Part shown: positions 45,558 through 56,360 of the stretch, one piece after another
Position numbering within the stretch: position 1 is the stretch's first letter
Layout of the letters: each line of letters opens with the position of its first letter
Assembly: GCA_007922195.1 (NCBI GenBank)
Contig: ML681981.1
Location: forward strand, 9,564,318-9,628,317
Direction: 5' to 3'
Source of the DNA: Podocnemis expansa
Taxonomy: Eukaryota > Chordata > Testudines > Podocnemididae
Length of the DNA stretch: 64,000 nucleotides
Made by a program: the position numbers and the translations under genes
The notes under the pieces: generated by a model
What the model saw: the letters and a program-made list of their open reading frames with translations, nothing else
Databases searched by the model: none
Told to the model about the DNA's origin: nothing

Positions 45558-45790
45558 TAACAAAACTACACTGTTGTGAGATAATAGTACATATTTCAAA
45601 TATTGTTAGTTTCCTTTTCCCATGGTGCTATTCTAAGTGTATATAGGGTGTGGGGAGAACTCGTGTCTTTTATTACTATCCCTAATTTATTGCTTAATTT
45701 ACCTTGAAATGCAGAATCCAAAATGTGATATAGAAATGCCAAAAATGTAAAGACTGCTTGCATGTGGATTTAGAGCCAACATGACATCTT
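45558..45790. other. Intronic DNA, nothing recognised
   Basis: Short unclassified stretch between repeats. Confidence 0.4.
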
Positions 45791-45794
45791 TTGG

Positions 45795-45955
45795 CTACAA
45801 AAAACCAAGAAACCTTGTGTCACTTTTAAAGACTAACACTTATTTTTTGCATGAGCTTTCATTTGTTAGTCTTAAATTTATTAGTCTTTAGAAGTGCCGC
45901 AGGACTCTGTGGTTGCTTTGTTGAACTAGACTAACACAGCTCCCCACTTGGATCT
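45795..45955. repeat. Foldback-family repeat, two arms with little loop
   Basis: Left arm 'ccttgtgtcacttttaaaga' and 'gcatgagctttcat', then at once the inverted arm 'ttattagtctttagaagtgc', 'cgcaggactctgtggttgct' and the full inverted head 'gttgaactagactaacacag'. No clear target duplication. Confidence 0.7.
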
Positions 45956-46330
45956 TAACGCTGTGTGCTGGAAGGTTAAGATGATAGAGGAAGATTCTTC
46001 AAAAATTTAGAGCCATCTTCTTAAGTTTTACTGAGTTTTCTTTTATGCTAGTTTTGAGATAGCAAAGCACTTCTCAAATCAAGCAGTTCTTCAATTAAAG
46101 AATATTTTTCCTCAGTTAAACAAGAAAACAGCTGTTAGATACATTTTCCAGTTATATGGGATGCAAACCTATTTTAAGGTATGGAATGTGATCAAAAACA
46201 CTTAGCTGGTGAATTTGTTTAAAAGAGGATTTATAAATAAAACTTGTTATAGGGGAAAACTTTTCTCCTTTTAGCCCAAACAAGGAAACAAACTTTTGAA
46301 AACGAATGCACAGACTTTTGAAAATGAATG
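45956..46330. other. Intronic DNA, nothing recognised
   Basis: AT-rich, unclassified. Confidence 0.4.
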
Positions 46331-46915
46331 TGGGACAATTATTAAAGGCCACTGTGGCAAAGTTGGTGCCCCAGCACGTCCTGCAACAGATTTCCCCTCA
46401 GTTTCCTCCACTGTCTTTTGGCCACCAACCTCTAGAAGAATGTATTACCACTTCACTCAGACTGTCTTTTGCAAAGCCCTCCCTCTTTTGGCTGCCACAG
46501 GGTCTGTACCAAAGTTCAACAGAAATGTAAACAAAAAAGCTTTCAGCATGGCTAGGCTCAACTGGCCTTCTCTGCCTCTGTGTGACTTGTCCACTATCAT
46601 TTGTCCCCTCTGTCTTCAGAAACCGAACTGTCCAGGGGCTGCATGCTTCTCTTATTCAGCAGCTCAAGTTGGCTACAGGTCCTCAGGGTTCGTGTCTCTA
46701 GTCACACGCCCACTTATTCCTCAAGTAACCTGCCTGGTCTGCTTCCTCCTTTACATCAGTCTTTCAAACAGAGGAAGCTCTCCAATTCCTGTTGTGTGAG
46801 TTTTCCTCTTGTAAACCAGCATTTTATGAGGAAAAATCCCAGCTATCCTTCACTGGGTTTTATGTGTGTTAGGCCTGACCCACCCTCCAGGTGCACCAGG
46901 ATGGGCAGTTGGCCT
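46331..46915. other. Unclassified moderately GC-rich segment
   Basis: Holds overlapping open frames on the plus strand (46296-46799, 167 codons; 46601-47047, 148 codons) without recognised domains. 'gcctgacccaccctccaggt' near 46874 and the even base composition suggest an old LTR or retroelement UTR. I cannot assign a family and do not call a gene. Confidence 0.35.
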
Positions 46916-46918
46916 CTC

Positions 46919-47153
46919 AGGGTACATCTACACAGGGATGAATCACTGGCAGGTGGACTGATTGAAAAATTGCTGTGTAGATGTTTGTGCTCGGGCTGGA
47001 GCCTATGTTCTGGATCAGAGGGTCCCAGAGCTAAGTCTCCAGCCTGAGCCCTAATGTCTACACCAAAATATTTAGTTCCATAAGCCTGAGCCAGCTAGCT
47101 TGGGTCAGCTGCAGCACTGCTAGAGGTCTTTTATCCCTGTGTAGACCTACCCT
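46919..47153. mobile_element. Palindromic MITE (AGGGTACATCTACACAG type)
   Basis: The left end 'agggtacatctacacaggga' and right end 'tccctgtgtagacctaccct' are inverted repeats. The inner halves are also complementary: 'gctcgggctggagcctatgt' against 'ctccagcctgagccctaatg'. This is a long near-palindrome. Target duplication unclear. Confidence 0.75.
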
Positions 47154-47639
47154 CAGGCATATTAATCCCTTCATATTTGTGTGTGCATGTGTGTGGAGTA
47201 AGTAACCTTATCATAGATGCTTTTAACAACTTCTTTAAGAAGAAAAAATGGAAAGACTTGGGGCTTGTGTTAGTGTTACTTCTGTTATGTCCCCTTTTAT
47301 TTGTGTGCTTATTACATTCAGCATTAGGAAAAGGAGTGCTCAGTAAAACGATATGGTTAATCATGAATAATGTGAAGTGAAAGAAAAAGATGGCATGGAC
47401 ATTACTTATAAAGACAGTAAGAGACTCCAGTGGCAAGAGTAAAGCTGAATTAAAAATGGGAAGGCCAGAGGTAAACCAATGGCTAAATAGAGAGGTTTGA
47501 GCCATACAGAAATCCTTCAAAATCTGGAAATCAGACTCTAGTGAAACCAGTAAACAGGAGCATAAATTGTAGCATTCAGTTAGTAAGAGGGGAAACTTGA
47601 AGGGCCAAAAAGAATTTGAAGAGCAAATGGCTAAAGATG
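47154..47639. other. Intronic DNA, nothing recognised
   Basis: Short GT-rich spot near 47178. The 129-codon minus open frame (47131-47520) has no domain. Confidence 0.4.
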
Positions 47640-48225
47640 TTTAAAAACAAATGAGAGATTATGAAGGTGTACCAGAAACAGGAACCATATTATCTCACAT
47701 CTGCTATTGTGGGGTTCTTTTGCCTTCATCTGAAGTTCTGGGGATGGCCACCATCAGAGACAGGATACTGAACTAGATGGGTCTGGGTTCTGATCTAGTC
47801 TCATAATTCCTATATTCCTGGATACAAAATAGTGACTCATATAGCGAAGCGAAGCTTCTTTTCAGCCTTATGAGAATATAAGAAAAAGAGAACATTGTGT
47901 AAACTCAACAGATTTAAAATAGATAAGGAAACATACATGTACAAAATAATGTATGGAACTCACTGACCAAAAACATCAAAGAAAGTGCTGGGATTTTAAA
48001 AAACTTATTAGTTCAATGAGAAAATCTAGTTACATTAGATCACACTAACAAGGACATAGGCCCTCATGATTTAGGCTATAAACACTATGTCCATTAATTG
48101 GTGCTGTTAGGAAGAACCTCTGTAGGCTGCTTATACCATAACTGTCAGGCTTCTTGCACCTTCCTTTTAAAGTATCTGGTTCTGTCTACTGTCAGATCAA
48201 GATACTGAAAGAGGTAGCTCAGTCC
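47640..48225 (+). mobile_element. CR1-like LINE 3' ends, two pieces
   Basis: 'ggttcttttgccttcatctg', 'gagacaggatactgaactag' and 'atgggtctgggttctgatct' (47717-47805) are a CR1 3' tip. Downstream, 'tgtatggaactcactgacca', 'ggctgcttataccataactg' and 'ttcttgcaccttccttttaa' (47950-48170) are a second CR1 3' segment in the same orientation. Both are truncated. Confidence 0.65.
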
Positions 48226-51200
48226 TCTGTTCCAGTGGGGCAGTTGTTTTGTTTGTTCAATGTCCATTACTCAAAACAATCAGAAATAAATTACAAACCA
48301 ACCTTCAGAAATCTAATTTATAATGTTTGTCAAATGCAAAAAAACCCAAAAAAATGGAATATCTGAACACTTCTAAAAGTAATTAGCCCATGATGCTTAT
48401 ATTTATTTATTAATCTGCTGAGTTCTGATATTTAGAAAAGTTTCTTTCCTGATTTATTTATAAGCACACGCATGCTGCTATTTTAATATAACCTGAGCTT
48501 AGGACAAAGTAGTCAGAGTAATATTTATTTTTGTTTTTTGGCATGTTCAGGTCGGCTGCACATTTTGTTATTTTACTTTTCTTTCTATCCACTTCCCTTA
48601 AGTCAGGAACCATAGCTTCCTGTAATGTGGTTTTCAGCTATTCTCTGAGGAAATTGAATTTCTAGATTCTAAAGCTGCCCATTTTGAGTTCAAGAGCTCT
48701 TCTTTCTTTCTTGAAACATTTATGAAACTGTATAGCTTAAAATATTTTAATCAGCTTTATAAATGAGCATTTTCTCTTTAAAAAAAACATAGTAGGAAGG
48801 CTGAAGGAATGCAAAGATAAAGGCACATTTGTCTTGAAGCTTTATATCATCAGGATAGGCATTAGGAAATTGAAATATATTTTGTTATAAAAGGAAAAAT
48901 TATCACTAAAACTTTTAAAATATTTTGTCTGGTTTACAGACTTAACATTTCAAAGAGGTATGGAAAACAACGCCTCTTATTCTGAGTTTATGTAAGTTTT
49001 TTAGGACCTCCTGTTAGTTCTCACTGGGAACAGAGTGAATGTTGTGAAGAACAAAGTTGTTGCTGTTGTTGGGTTTTCTTTTGTTTATATACTTACCTGT
49101 ATATTAAACAAACAAAATGTATTCACTTGCAAGTAAGAAACTATAATATATTTGTTTAGGAAGTGATACTGTATATGGGAACAACATGGTTGTGACTGAA
49201 TGCAATATCTTTGGGTTGGTTTCTTTATACAGTTGTTTTCTGAAATTTATATAATTAAAATAATAATGTGAAAGGAGCTTTCAAGCTGGAATTTGTCCTC
49301 ATATCTTGAATGATATATACTTTGGGTTAGTGCAAGTAATAAACTTTACCTACAGGCCTGCAGAAATAGAAATTAAATAATAGTACATGTACATTCTCGA
49401 ATGAACTTGCTGGTTGCAAACTTCACACCACATTCTAAGCAGTTAACTAAATAGTGAGATTAGTAAATTTCTTGCATTTCTTAAAACTTGCAATAAAAAT
49501 AACACCATTTTCTATAAAAATATTTTTGTAACTGCTACTTGCTGGTAAAATGGGTAGTTGGACTTGTTAATTAGGTAATAGCTAGACAATGATTAACAGA
49601 TGGGATGAAGGATGGTTTTTAGGTGATAGAACATGGACCCTTCTGTATCTAGAGCATCGATTCTTATTCAGATACATAAGGAACTGTTACCATTTGGAGG
49701 TGGTTGAAAGGAAGTGTGCTGAAGTAGTTATAGCATGGTGGTTGGAATAAGATCTCTTTATACTGGATACCTTCCTCATTTTTTTTTTTCAGGTTAAATT
49801 CTTCCATTTCATAGACCTGAATTTAGTTTGGTCGTTTTAATACCCATCTTGGTTTTAGTTTTAGTCTCTCAAATGCTTGTGGAAAGTAAGTTTTAAGATT
49901 GTATGTTTACGTGTTTACATCAGAAGCAGTATTTTGTATTGCATGGGATACTATTTGGAACATGCCCTTTCCCCTTACCATCTTCTCCCCACTGACTTAC
50001 TAACTTGTAATAGCTGTAGAGCAGAGCCTGTGTTCTGCACCAAACTGAGCTCTGGAGAAGCTGCAGAAGAAAGCAGGTGGGGAAGAGGGTGTGTGACTCC
50101 CACATTGTGCCTAATAAGACTAGTACCAGTCTGGTCCATTCGCTAAAGTTCCAGATTCCAATGCCTTCATTCACATAGGCAACTCCCACATGTATTGTAG
50201 CTCCCTTGAAAGGGTCTATGTGACAAGAGGGTTTATAACGTGGCTGCCTTGATTTCAATGAGACTTAGTCAGGTAGGACTCAATCTGAGTTAGGGTGGGA
50301 GAATCAGATCTTAAACCACTTTTGTTCTAGACTGTAACTTCTTTGTACAGCTAGAAACTGGAATTTCTAGATTAAACATTACCTTTTTGCATATTTATGG
50401 ATTCAAACAGATATCTGTTTGAGACAAATTCCTAAAATGAAACAAAACAAGATAAAAATATTGTATCATACAATAGTGTTAGACTTTTCCCAGGTATCTA
50501 TCTATCTTTGTTTGCCAGGATTTCATTTTTTATATCTCACTGTGCATCTTTTAAAATCACTATTTTGTGAATAGAGGAAATCCAGATATTTGAAGAAAAA
50601 TTAGTAATGGTTGCAATGGAGCACAGTTGATTTAAAGAACACTATGAAATAAATACTTGTCTCCTTTTAGTTTGCCATGATTATGATTTGGTAAGGAATT
50701 TGATATTAGGAACTATTTTCAGAGCCGGTGTAAACAGGCACAGTCTCATTGGAGATGGAGGACATTCCTCCTGTTTTCCCCAGGGCTAAAATCTATGAAG
50801 GTATAAAGTGAACCCTTAAATTTAAAAGCTTTTTTTCTATATAATTACAACTATATTCCAAAAATAGGAAACTAATTTGCAGTTTAAAGGCACAAGCAGA
50901 AAGGTTTTGAAAATGTAAATCTAATTTAAGATATTTTTTTAAATAACGAAGATTGCATCCTTTCGTTTCAGATTAGCATTTGTATCCCTTCACCCCTGTG
51001 CTTATAGATGATAAACAAGATTTATCTTAAAATTTTCTAAAGCTTGTTATTTAAGTCAAACAAAGTACCACATTTCCATCATTTTAATACCTCAGTAGTG
51101 GTAATAAAGACTGAGAATCAGGCTTCTGCATTTTATAATTGCATTCTGGCTGTTCATGACTTTAGTAAACCCCTTCAATTAAAGTAGTTTGGTTTACTGA

Positions 51201-51920
51201 GAGCTTTGTCTAAATTAAAAAAAAAAAAAAGGTGGCTCAACAGACTTTTGTATTTTTTTTTTTAAGGCTGTTAAATTGCAGCCCACTTTTCCTTTGTGTA
51301 CTTACGCTGTGGGGTGGAGGGTAGATGTGGGAAGCCTCTATCATAAATGCCTGTCCAAACCATCATTTCCTCTTTGAATAGCTTGCATCTCATTTCTGCT
51401 CTGATAGCTACAGAACACTCTTGTCTGCTGGTAGGGGGGCAGGTGAGGTACTGGGTTTCTAACTAATCATATAAAATAATACTTTTTCACTGTTTCATCA
51501 ACTTTCTCACAACTCGCTTCCTCTCTCCTCTCTGCAACATTTGTGTGTTATCAATTTGCTGGATTTTGTCATAAAATCAGATCATGTAAAATCTTGTGGT
51601 CAGGGTGTGTTGTCTTGCATACATGAAGTGACTAACACATTTCAGGGACATTGATCCTTGATTGTAGCCTCTAGTAGTCACTATTATATTACAAATAATG
51701 CATCCTAATATCGTGATTTCACACCTAATTCAGACTAAACTATATCCTTACATTGTGAACTATATTATATTAATAGTTCTTTCAAAAGTGTGAGATTAAC
51801 TTTCATTTTCAATGTGTCCACCACCTCATTTTTAGTAAGATTATTCTCACAATTGAGAAATGGAATTTTTCTGTCATGGATAAGTGTTCTCAGAAGTCAA
51901 CTAACTCTGCATTGTTCTGT
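48226..51920. other. Repeat-poor AT-rich intronic DNA
   Basis: About 3.7 kb with no recognised mobile element or exon. Contains an A-run of 14 (about 51216) and T-runs. One of several repeat-poor islands in the window. Confidence 0.45.
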
Positions 51921-51924
51921 ATTT

Positions 51925-52150
51925 GAAGTCACTGTGGTAGGCAGGCGAGTCTACCAGACAAGTGATTGGACTGGGGGAACCTGAGAGCTGGGTTCAATTC
52001 CCAGCCTAGTCAGAGATTCCTGTGTAAATCTGAGCAAGATGTTAAATCTACCCCGGGTTGCAGTTCACCATATGTAAAAAGAGATTCATAGTACTTCCTT
52101 ACCTCATGAGGATGGTGTAAGGAAAAAAATCCATTAACAAGTATGTGGTG
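51925..52150 (+). repeat. MIR / CORE-SINE-like repeat with tRNA-like B box
   Basis: 'gtggtaggcaggcgagtcta', 'gattggactgggggaacctg', 'gagctgggttcaattcccag' (B-box-like GGTTCAATTCC), 'gtgtaaatctgagcaagatg', 'gtaaaaagagattcatagta' and 'cttccttacctcatgaggat' follow the MIR order from the tRNA-derived head to the core. Confidence 0.75.
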
Positions 52151-52400
52151 CTTGGATAAAATAGTGATAAGGGACATATAAGTAGCTTCATAGATTCTGA
52201 AGTGGCAAAATTCCCTTTGACTTCCATGGAACAAGGTTACAATAAAAAGCAGCTCACATTTTTTCCTTTTACACCTCCGCACCCAGCCCCCATGACTATT
52301 TCATTAATTGTTTTTTTGGTCATTAATCACAGAAACTAATTTGAAACTTAAATAATATAAATAATAAAACAATTTTGCACTTTCTCTCACATCCTTTTAA
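52151..52400. other. Intronic DNA, nothing recognised
   Basis: Short unclassified stretch. Confidence 0.4.
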
Positions 52401-52401
52401 C

Positions 52402-52615
52402 AGGGCCAGTTGGGGTGAGGGGGCAGGAGGGCCATTTGGTCTGGGCTTCAAGCTCAAAGGAGGCTTTACATTGAGACACTTGTTAATTCTTTTGTTAACT
52501 GAGGTGCCTTATTTTATTTTTATGTGTCGTCATTTTTTATTTTTACTATGGCTAGAGACCTCAAAAATGGGAAGTGGCTTGAGCCTCTGCATGTCTGAGA
52601 GAGCCTGCCTATTAT
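52402..52615 (+). repeat. Unclassified dispersed repeat, copy 2
   Basis: Ordered similarity to 33736-33935 over about 190 bp: 'ggcaggagggccatttggtc', 'tcaagctcaaaggaggc', 'gttaactgaggtgccttatt', 'tatgtgtcgtcattttttat' and 'ctcaaaaatgggaagtggct'. Neither copy shows terminal repeats, so the ends are approximate. Confidence 0.7.
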
Positions 52616-52667
52616 CATGGTGCCAAATTCTGGCTGGAATTCACATAGTTGTGCCTTGTGCACGGAA

Positions 52668-53031
52668 AAGATAAACATTTTCTAAAAGGGATAGCCGTGT
52701 TAGTCTAGTCCAGCAAAAAAACAACAAGGAGTCATGTGGCACTTTGAGACTAACAGACTTAATCGAGACTATGGGTTCTTTTCCCATTACAAAAGGTAAT
52801 TTGACTTCAGGCTTCCTATGGTTTGAACCTAACAACTGCTCTGATTTGCTCTTACTGTATGACCTGATCCTATGTTTTACACCCCTTGCATTTATTTTCA
52901 TTCCTTTCTGTAAGTTCACCCTCTTCGAAGCATCTGAGGAGGTGGGATCTTCTCCCACGGAAGCTCATGCGAAAAATAAATCTGTTAGTCTCAAAGTGCC
53001 ACACAACTCCTTGTTGTTTTTAAGATAAACA
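52668..53031 (+). mobile_element. Foldback retroposon, two arms, 10-bp TSD
   Basis: AAGATAAACA occurs at 52668-52677 and 53022-53031. The insert (52678-53021) has the head 'aaaagggatagccgtgttag', linker 'aaaaaaacaacaaggagtca', 'tgagactaacagacttaatc', a unique middle, and then the inverted body (cttgcatttattttcattcc, ttcgaagcatctgaggaggt) and inverted arm (aataaatctgttagtctcaa, gccacacaactccttgttgt). It stops at the linker and lacks the inverted head. Confidence 0.85.
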
Positions 53032-53039
53032 CTGTCTGA

Positions 53040-53545
53040 CTATATTGAAAGAAGGATGGGGGACACTTGATATATTTTTAGTCAGGCTATAACTTTATTG
53101 GGTGATGTCTGGGACTACCTGGCAGATAAGAGTGTACAGTACAGGTAGCTCTGTGTTCCTTCAATATCTACCAGGGGGTTCTGCTATTCCAAGATTACTC
53201 TGTAGTCTATGCCTCTCGTTCTTACCCACAAGACTGGCTGTTGGTGGTGTTCAGCCAACCTAGGCCCTCCTGGCTGTCTGGATAAGCCCAGTCTCTTGCA
53301 ATTGTTCATAAAATGGTATTCCTCTGAAAAAGCCCCAAAGCCTCTCCCTTATTCAAAAAGTGTCTGTATTTGTTTTCCAATCTCCTTGCCCTTTGTTCCA
53401 CCTTCTCTGTGCTGCTGTGTGATTCTTTGTCCCATCTGAGCCAAGGACCTGAATTTACATTGCCTAGTTTGTCATGTACCTCTTCAGCCTCTGTGCTGAG
53501 GTAGCCCTGATGGTCTGAATCATGTAACATGCTTCACATCTGTGC
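53040..53545. other. Unclassified, possible old retroelement
   Basis: Phrases such as 'actacctggcagataagagt', 'gtacaggtagctctgtgttc' and 'ctaccagggggttctg' look repeat-like, with short partial inverted similarity, but I cannot name a family. Open frames on both strands are short. Confidence 0.3.
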
Positions 53546-54290
53546 ACATACATGATGCCACAGGAAAGCTGACACCATAACAATATAGCAGAGCATTCAA
53601 AAGGGAACTTGCATGAAATTATTGGCAAAGTTGCTGCCATCATATTGATTTTTTCTTTGTTTGTTTTTTTTTAATCCAGATCAACTGAGTAGTCAGTTAA
53701 GAAGTGCTCAGTCAACTCGGAAATCAACTTAATAAAACCATCCCCTCAAGCAGTGTAGCATAGTGTCAACAAGAACACATTTTCTATTGGTGCAGCGCAG
53801 TGAAAATACCATGCTAAACGGGTTTTAGGAAGTCAGTGGGAGTTGCATAAGCTACTCTGTGTAGCTTGCCTAAGTCCTGTTGACTGCTGCCAAATTTTCC
53901 CAGCAGTGCAGACCAGGCCTCAGTGTTTTCTTCTCCAGGTGCCAGAACTTGTTTGGATAATTTCAAATAAACATGCATCACAGGACAAAATAATAATGTT
54001 TTAATCATTATATGGGAATTAGATACATTCTGTAGTTTAACTGAAGAATTCTTAACCATTAAACTGTTTCTTATAGAGTTGTTTTTTTTTTTCCTCAGCT
54101 GTCATCACCAGCTGAGATAGTGATACTTGTTTCCCCTCTCTACCTTGCAGAACTTTTTCTGTTTGGCTAAAAACTCATCTGCAGCTTGTCAATGAAGGCT
54201 AAACTTCTATATTACCTAACAGAATTTTGTTCTGCAAGGACTATACTTTTATGACTGTATAATACGTATAGATGGACTCATGAACAAACT
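53546..54290. other. Intronic DNA, nothing recognised
   Basis: AT-rich, unclassified. Confidence 0.4.
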
Positions 54291-54291
54291 C

Positions 54292-55125
54292 AGGCCTTGT
54301 ACATACCAACGAATTTTGGCACAAAAACTCAATTTTCTCCATGAAAACAAGCCCACCATACACACTTGAAGGCTCATTTTTGTGGCTAAACTCCTCTGTT
54401 CACCGCAGCAATAATACCACCTGAGCAAGAGTGATAGCAACTTTTGTGCAAAAGAGGCTGTGTGTCCGGTGGTCTTTTCTATTCCATCTTAAGTAGCCTC
54501 TGGAAATGTCCCTGAGTGCCAACCAAGGCCACTCTGGGTCACCGGAGCTGTCATACTTGTCATTTTCCCTGTTCCATCAGAGCAGGGAAATTGAAAGGTA
54601 ATAGTATATGTCAATTTCACTGCTCTAACATTCCCGTAGGCAGCCCCAGTGCCTTCAACCCCTCCACTGCTGGGGATTCCCAGCTCCCCCACCACTGGGA
54701 CTGGGAGCCCCAGTGGCTGCCCCTCGTGTCACTGGGTGCTGGAGACAACCACTCATCCCCTGTGGCAGCATGACTCCAGCCACTGGGGCACCTGGCTCCC
54801 TGGTGGCTGGAACCACAGAACCACCAAGCACCTGGAGCTGGATCTGTGCGGCTGCTGGGGACACGGGTATATGCAGCAGCAGGGATTCTGGGCTCCGAGG
54901 AACAATGCCTGGGTCCCCAGCAAAGGTAGGGGTGTTCCCTGCAGCTCCCTCTGCAAGGAGCTAAGTGGTTGACCTCTCAGCTCCCCCACACAACCTGTTT
55001 TGCTGTTGGAAGTGGTCCTAGTGTGGACACACTCCAACAGTAAAAGGATGACTGTCTGTACGCTACCTCATATTATAATTATAGAGATATAACAACAATA
55101 ACTCTGTAATGTAGACATAGCCTAA
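54292..55125. repeat. Possible MITE-like element with inverted ends, GC-rich core
   Basis: Left end 'aggccttgtacataccaacg', right end 'tgtagacatagcct' (complement AGGCTATGTCTACA). The interior 54640-54965 is GC-rich with open frames on both strands. The end similarity to 46919-47153 is loose, so the call is tentative. Confidence 0.4.
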
Positions 55126-55247
55126 AAGACTGGCTGTTGTTTTCTCCTTTGTTTTTAAAAGTTTTCCTTTAGCCCATGTATTAAGAACTGGGTTTACAAC
55201 ACTCGGAGAGCAAGTTAACACTTTAACATAGGAAATTTTGCTATCTG

Positions 55248-56275
55248 TGTGTAGGCACCCTGTACTTTAGGGGCCTCTGAAATCAAGTAGGAACTTAACA
55301 CTTAAGCGGTTCCTACATGCTGTAAGTTTTCCACTGAGGGACTACAACTCCCATTATCCCTTGGGAAAGAGAGAGGGACCTAGCCTGCCCCTCCAGGAAG
55401 CAGGGGGGACTAAGGCATCTCCTCAGAGGGAGAGAGACATGTCTGAATCTGGAAGCTGCTGTGAGTGCTCCTGGGGTTCCTGAAGCTGCTCCTGGGGTTC
55501 CTGAGACTGCTGGAGGTTCACTCAAGCAGGGATCTTCAGAGGTTGGTGGCGTACTCAGCCCAAAGCAGGGTCTGAGCCTAGAGCTGACTGAACTGGATCT
55601 TCAGTGAGGGTGTGAGTGTCTGTCTTCCTCCTCCAATTTGGAGCAGGGCTTGTAAAGCAAGGGGGTCTGCTGAGAGACTGACTGGGCCTGAGAGAAGGCA
55701 GTGTGGCAGTTCCTTTGAACGAAGGCCAGTACTACAGACCATTGGTTGGGCTCACTCCGGATCTTCAGCATGCTTCTCAGTGGATACACTGGACCAGCAC
55801 TGTGCTGCCTTGTCTCCTTCATTGACCCTCCAAGCGTGCCCACACAAGCAAGGGGTTGGGATTCTGAACTCGAGGAAGTGTGCCCTCTGAGTTGGAAAAA
55901 GGGCTGTGAACATGCTAGTTAAGTTTCCTTTAAACGGTATTCTGTGTCTGCTCACTGATTTATTTACTTGTCCCCTGTGTATTTAAATTAGTAGTAATAG
56001 TCAATTCTATCCTGTTATGATAAGTTTCTTTGTTAAGTAAAGGTTTGTTACATACAAGTAAGCACCATGAATGTATTAGCAAGTTTGGATTAAATCCATC
56101 TCATGAGTTATTCTTACCCTCATGGATTTAGTCCTGGAGGCTCCCAAGGCAGGCCACTGAGTGTGTACCAGACCCAGCCAGGTGGAGGAACCACCAAGTT
56201 TAATTTCCTGTTAAGCAAAGGGACTGCAGCAGAAGAGTAGATAGAGGATTCCCACAATCCCAACATGACCACTGG
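55248..56275 (+). repeat. Gypsy LTR, plus orientation, outer left arm
   Basis: Starts TGTGTAGGCACCC then 'tgtactttaggggcctctga' and ends near 'cccacaatcccaaca'. It is the reverse complement of 59131-60129. From 55313 to 55955 every matching point sums to 115382, so there are no indels, and the short frames it encodes are identical to those on the other arm. A few differences, including a 5-bp indel, lie outside that span. It is followed by about 100 bp of leader-like sequence ('aaactcaggatc', 'tgttgcctgctcccagg'). Confidence 0.8.
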
Positions 56276-56360
56276 GAAACTCAGGATCTTTTTTTGTCAT
56301 CAAACTTAGGTGTCCATGCACAAGTGAGTGTTGCCTGCTCCCAGGGAAAAAGGGAGCGGG
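56276..56360 (+). other. Leader-like sequence next to left LTR arm
   Basis: 'gggaaactcaggatcttttt', 'tgtcatcaaacttaggtgtc' and 'agtgttgcctgctcccaggg' also occur in reverse complement at about 58300-58375, next to the right LTR copy. The inverted arrangement therefore extends past the LTRs into the internal leader. Confidence 0.7.

Noticed and set aside
46296..46799. 167-codon plus-strand frame as a possible host exon
   Set aside because: No recognised domain, overlaps another frame (46601-47047), and lies in repeat-like sequence. No convincing splice sites were linked to it.
51990..52010. tRNA gene suggested by the B-box-like GGTTCAATTCC
   Set aside because: No foldable acceptor or anticodon arms around it. 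The neighbouring text follows a MIR-type SINE.
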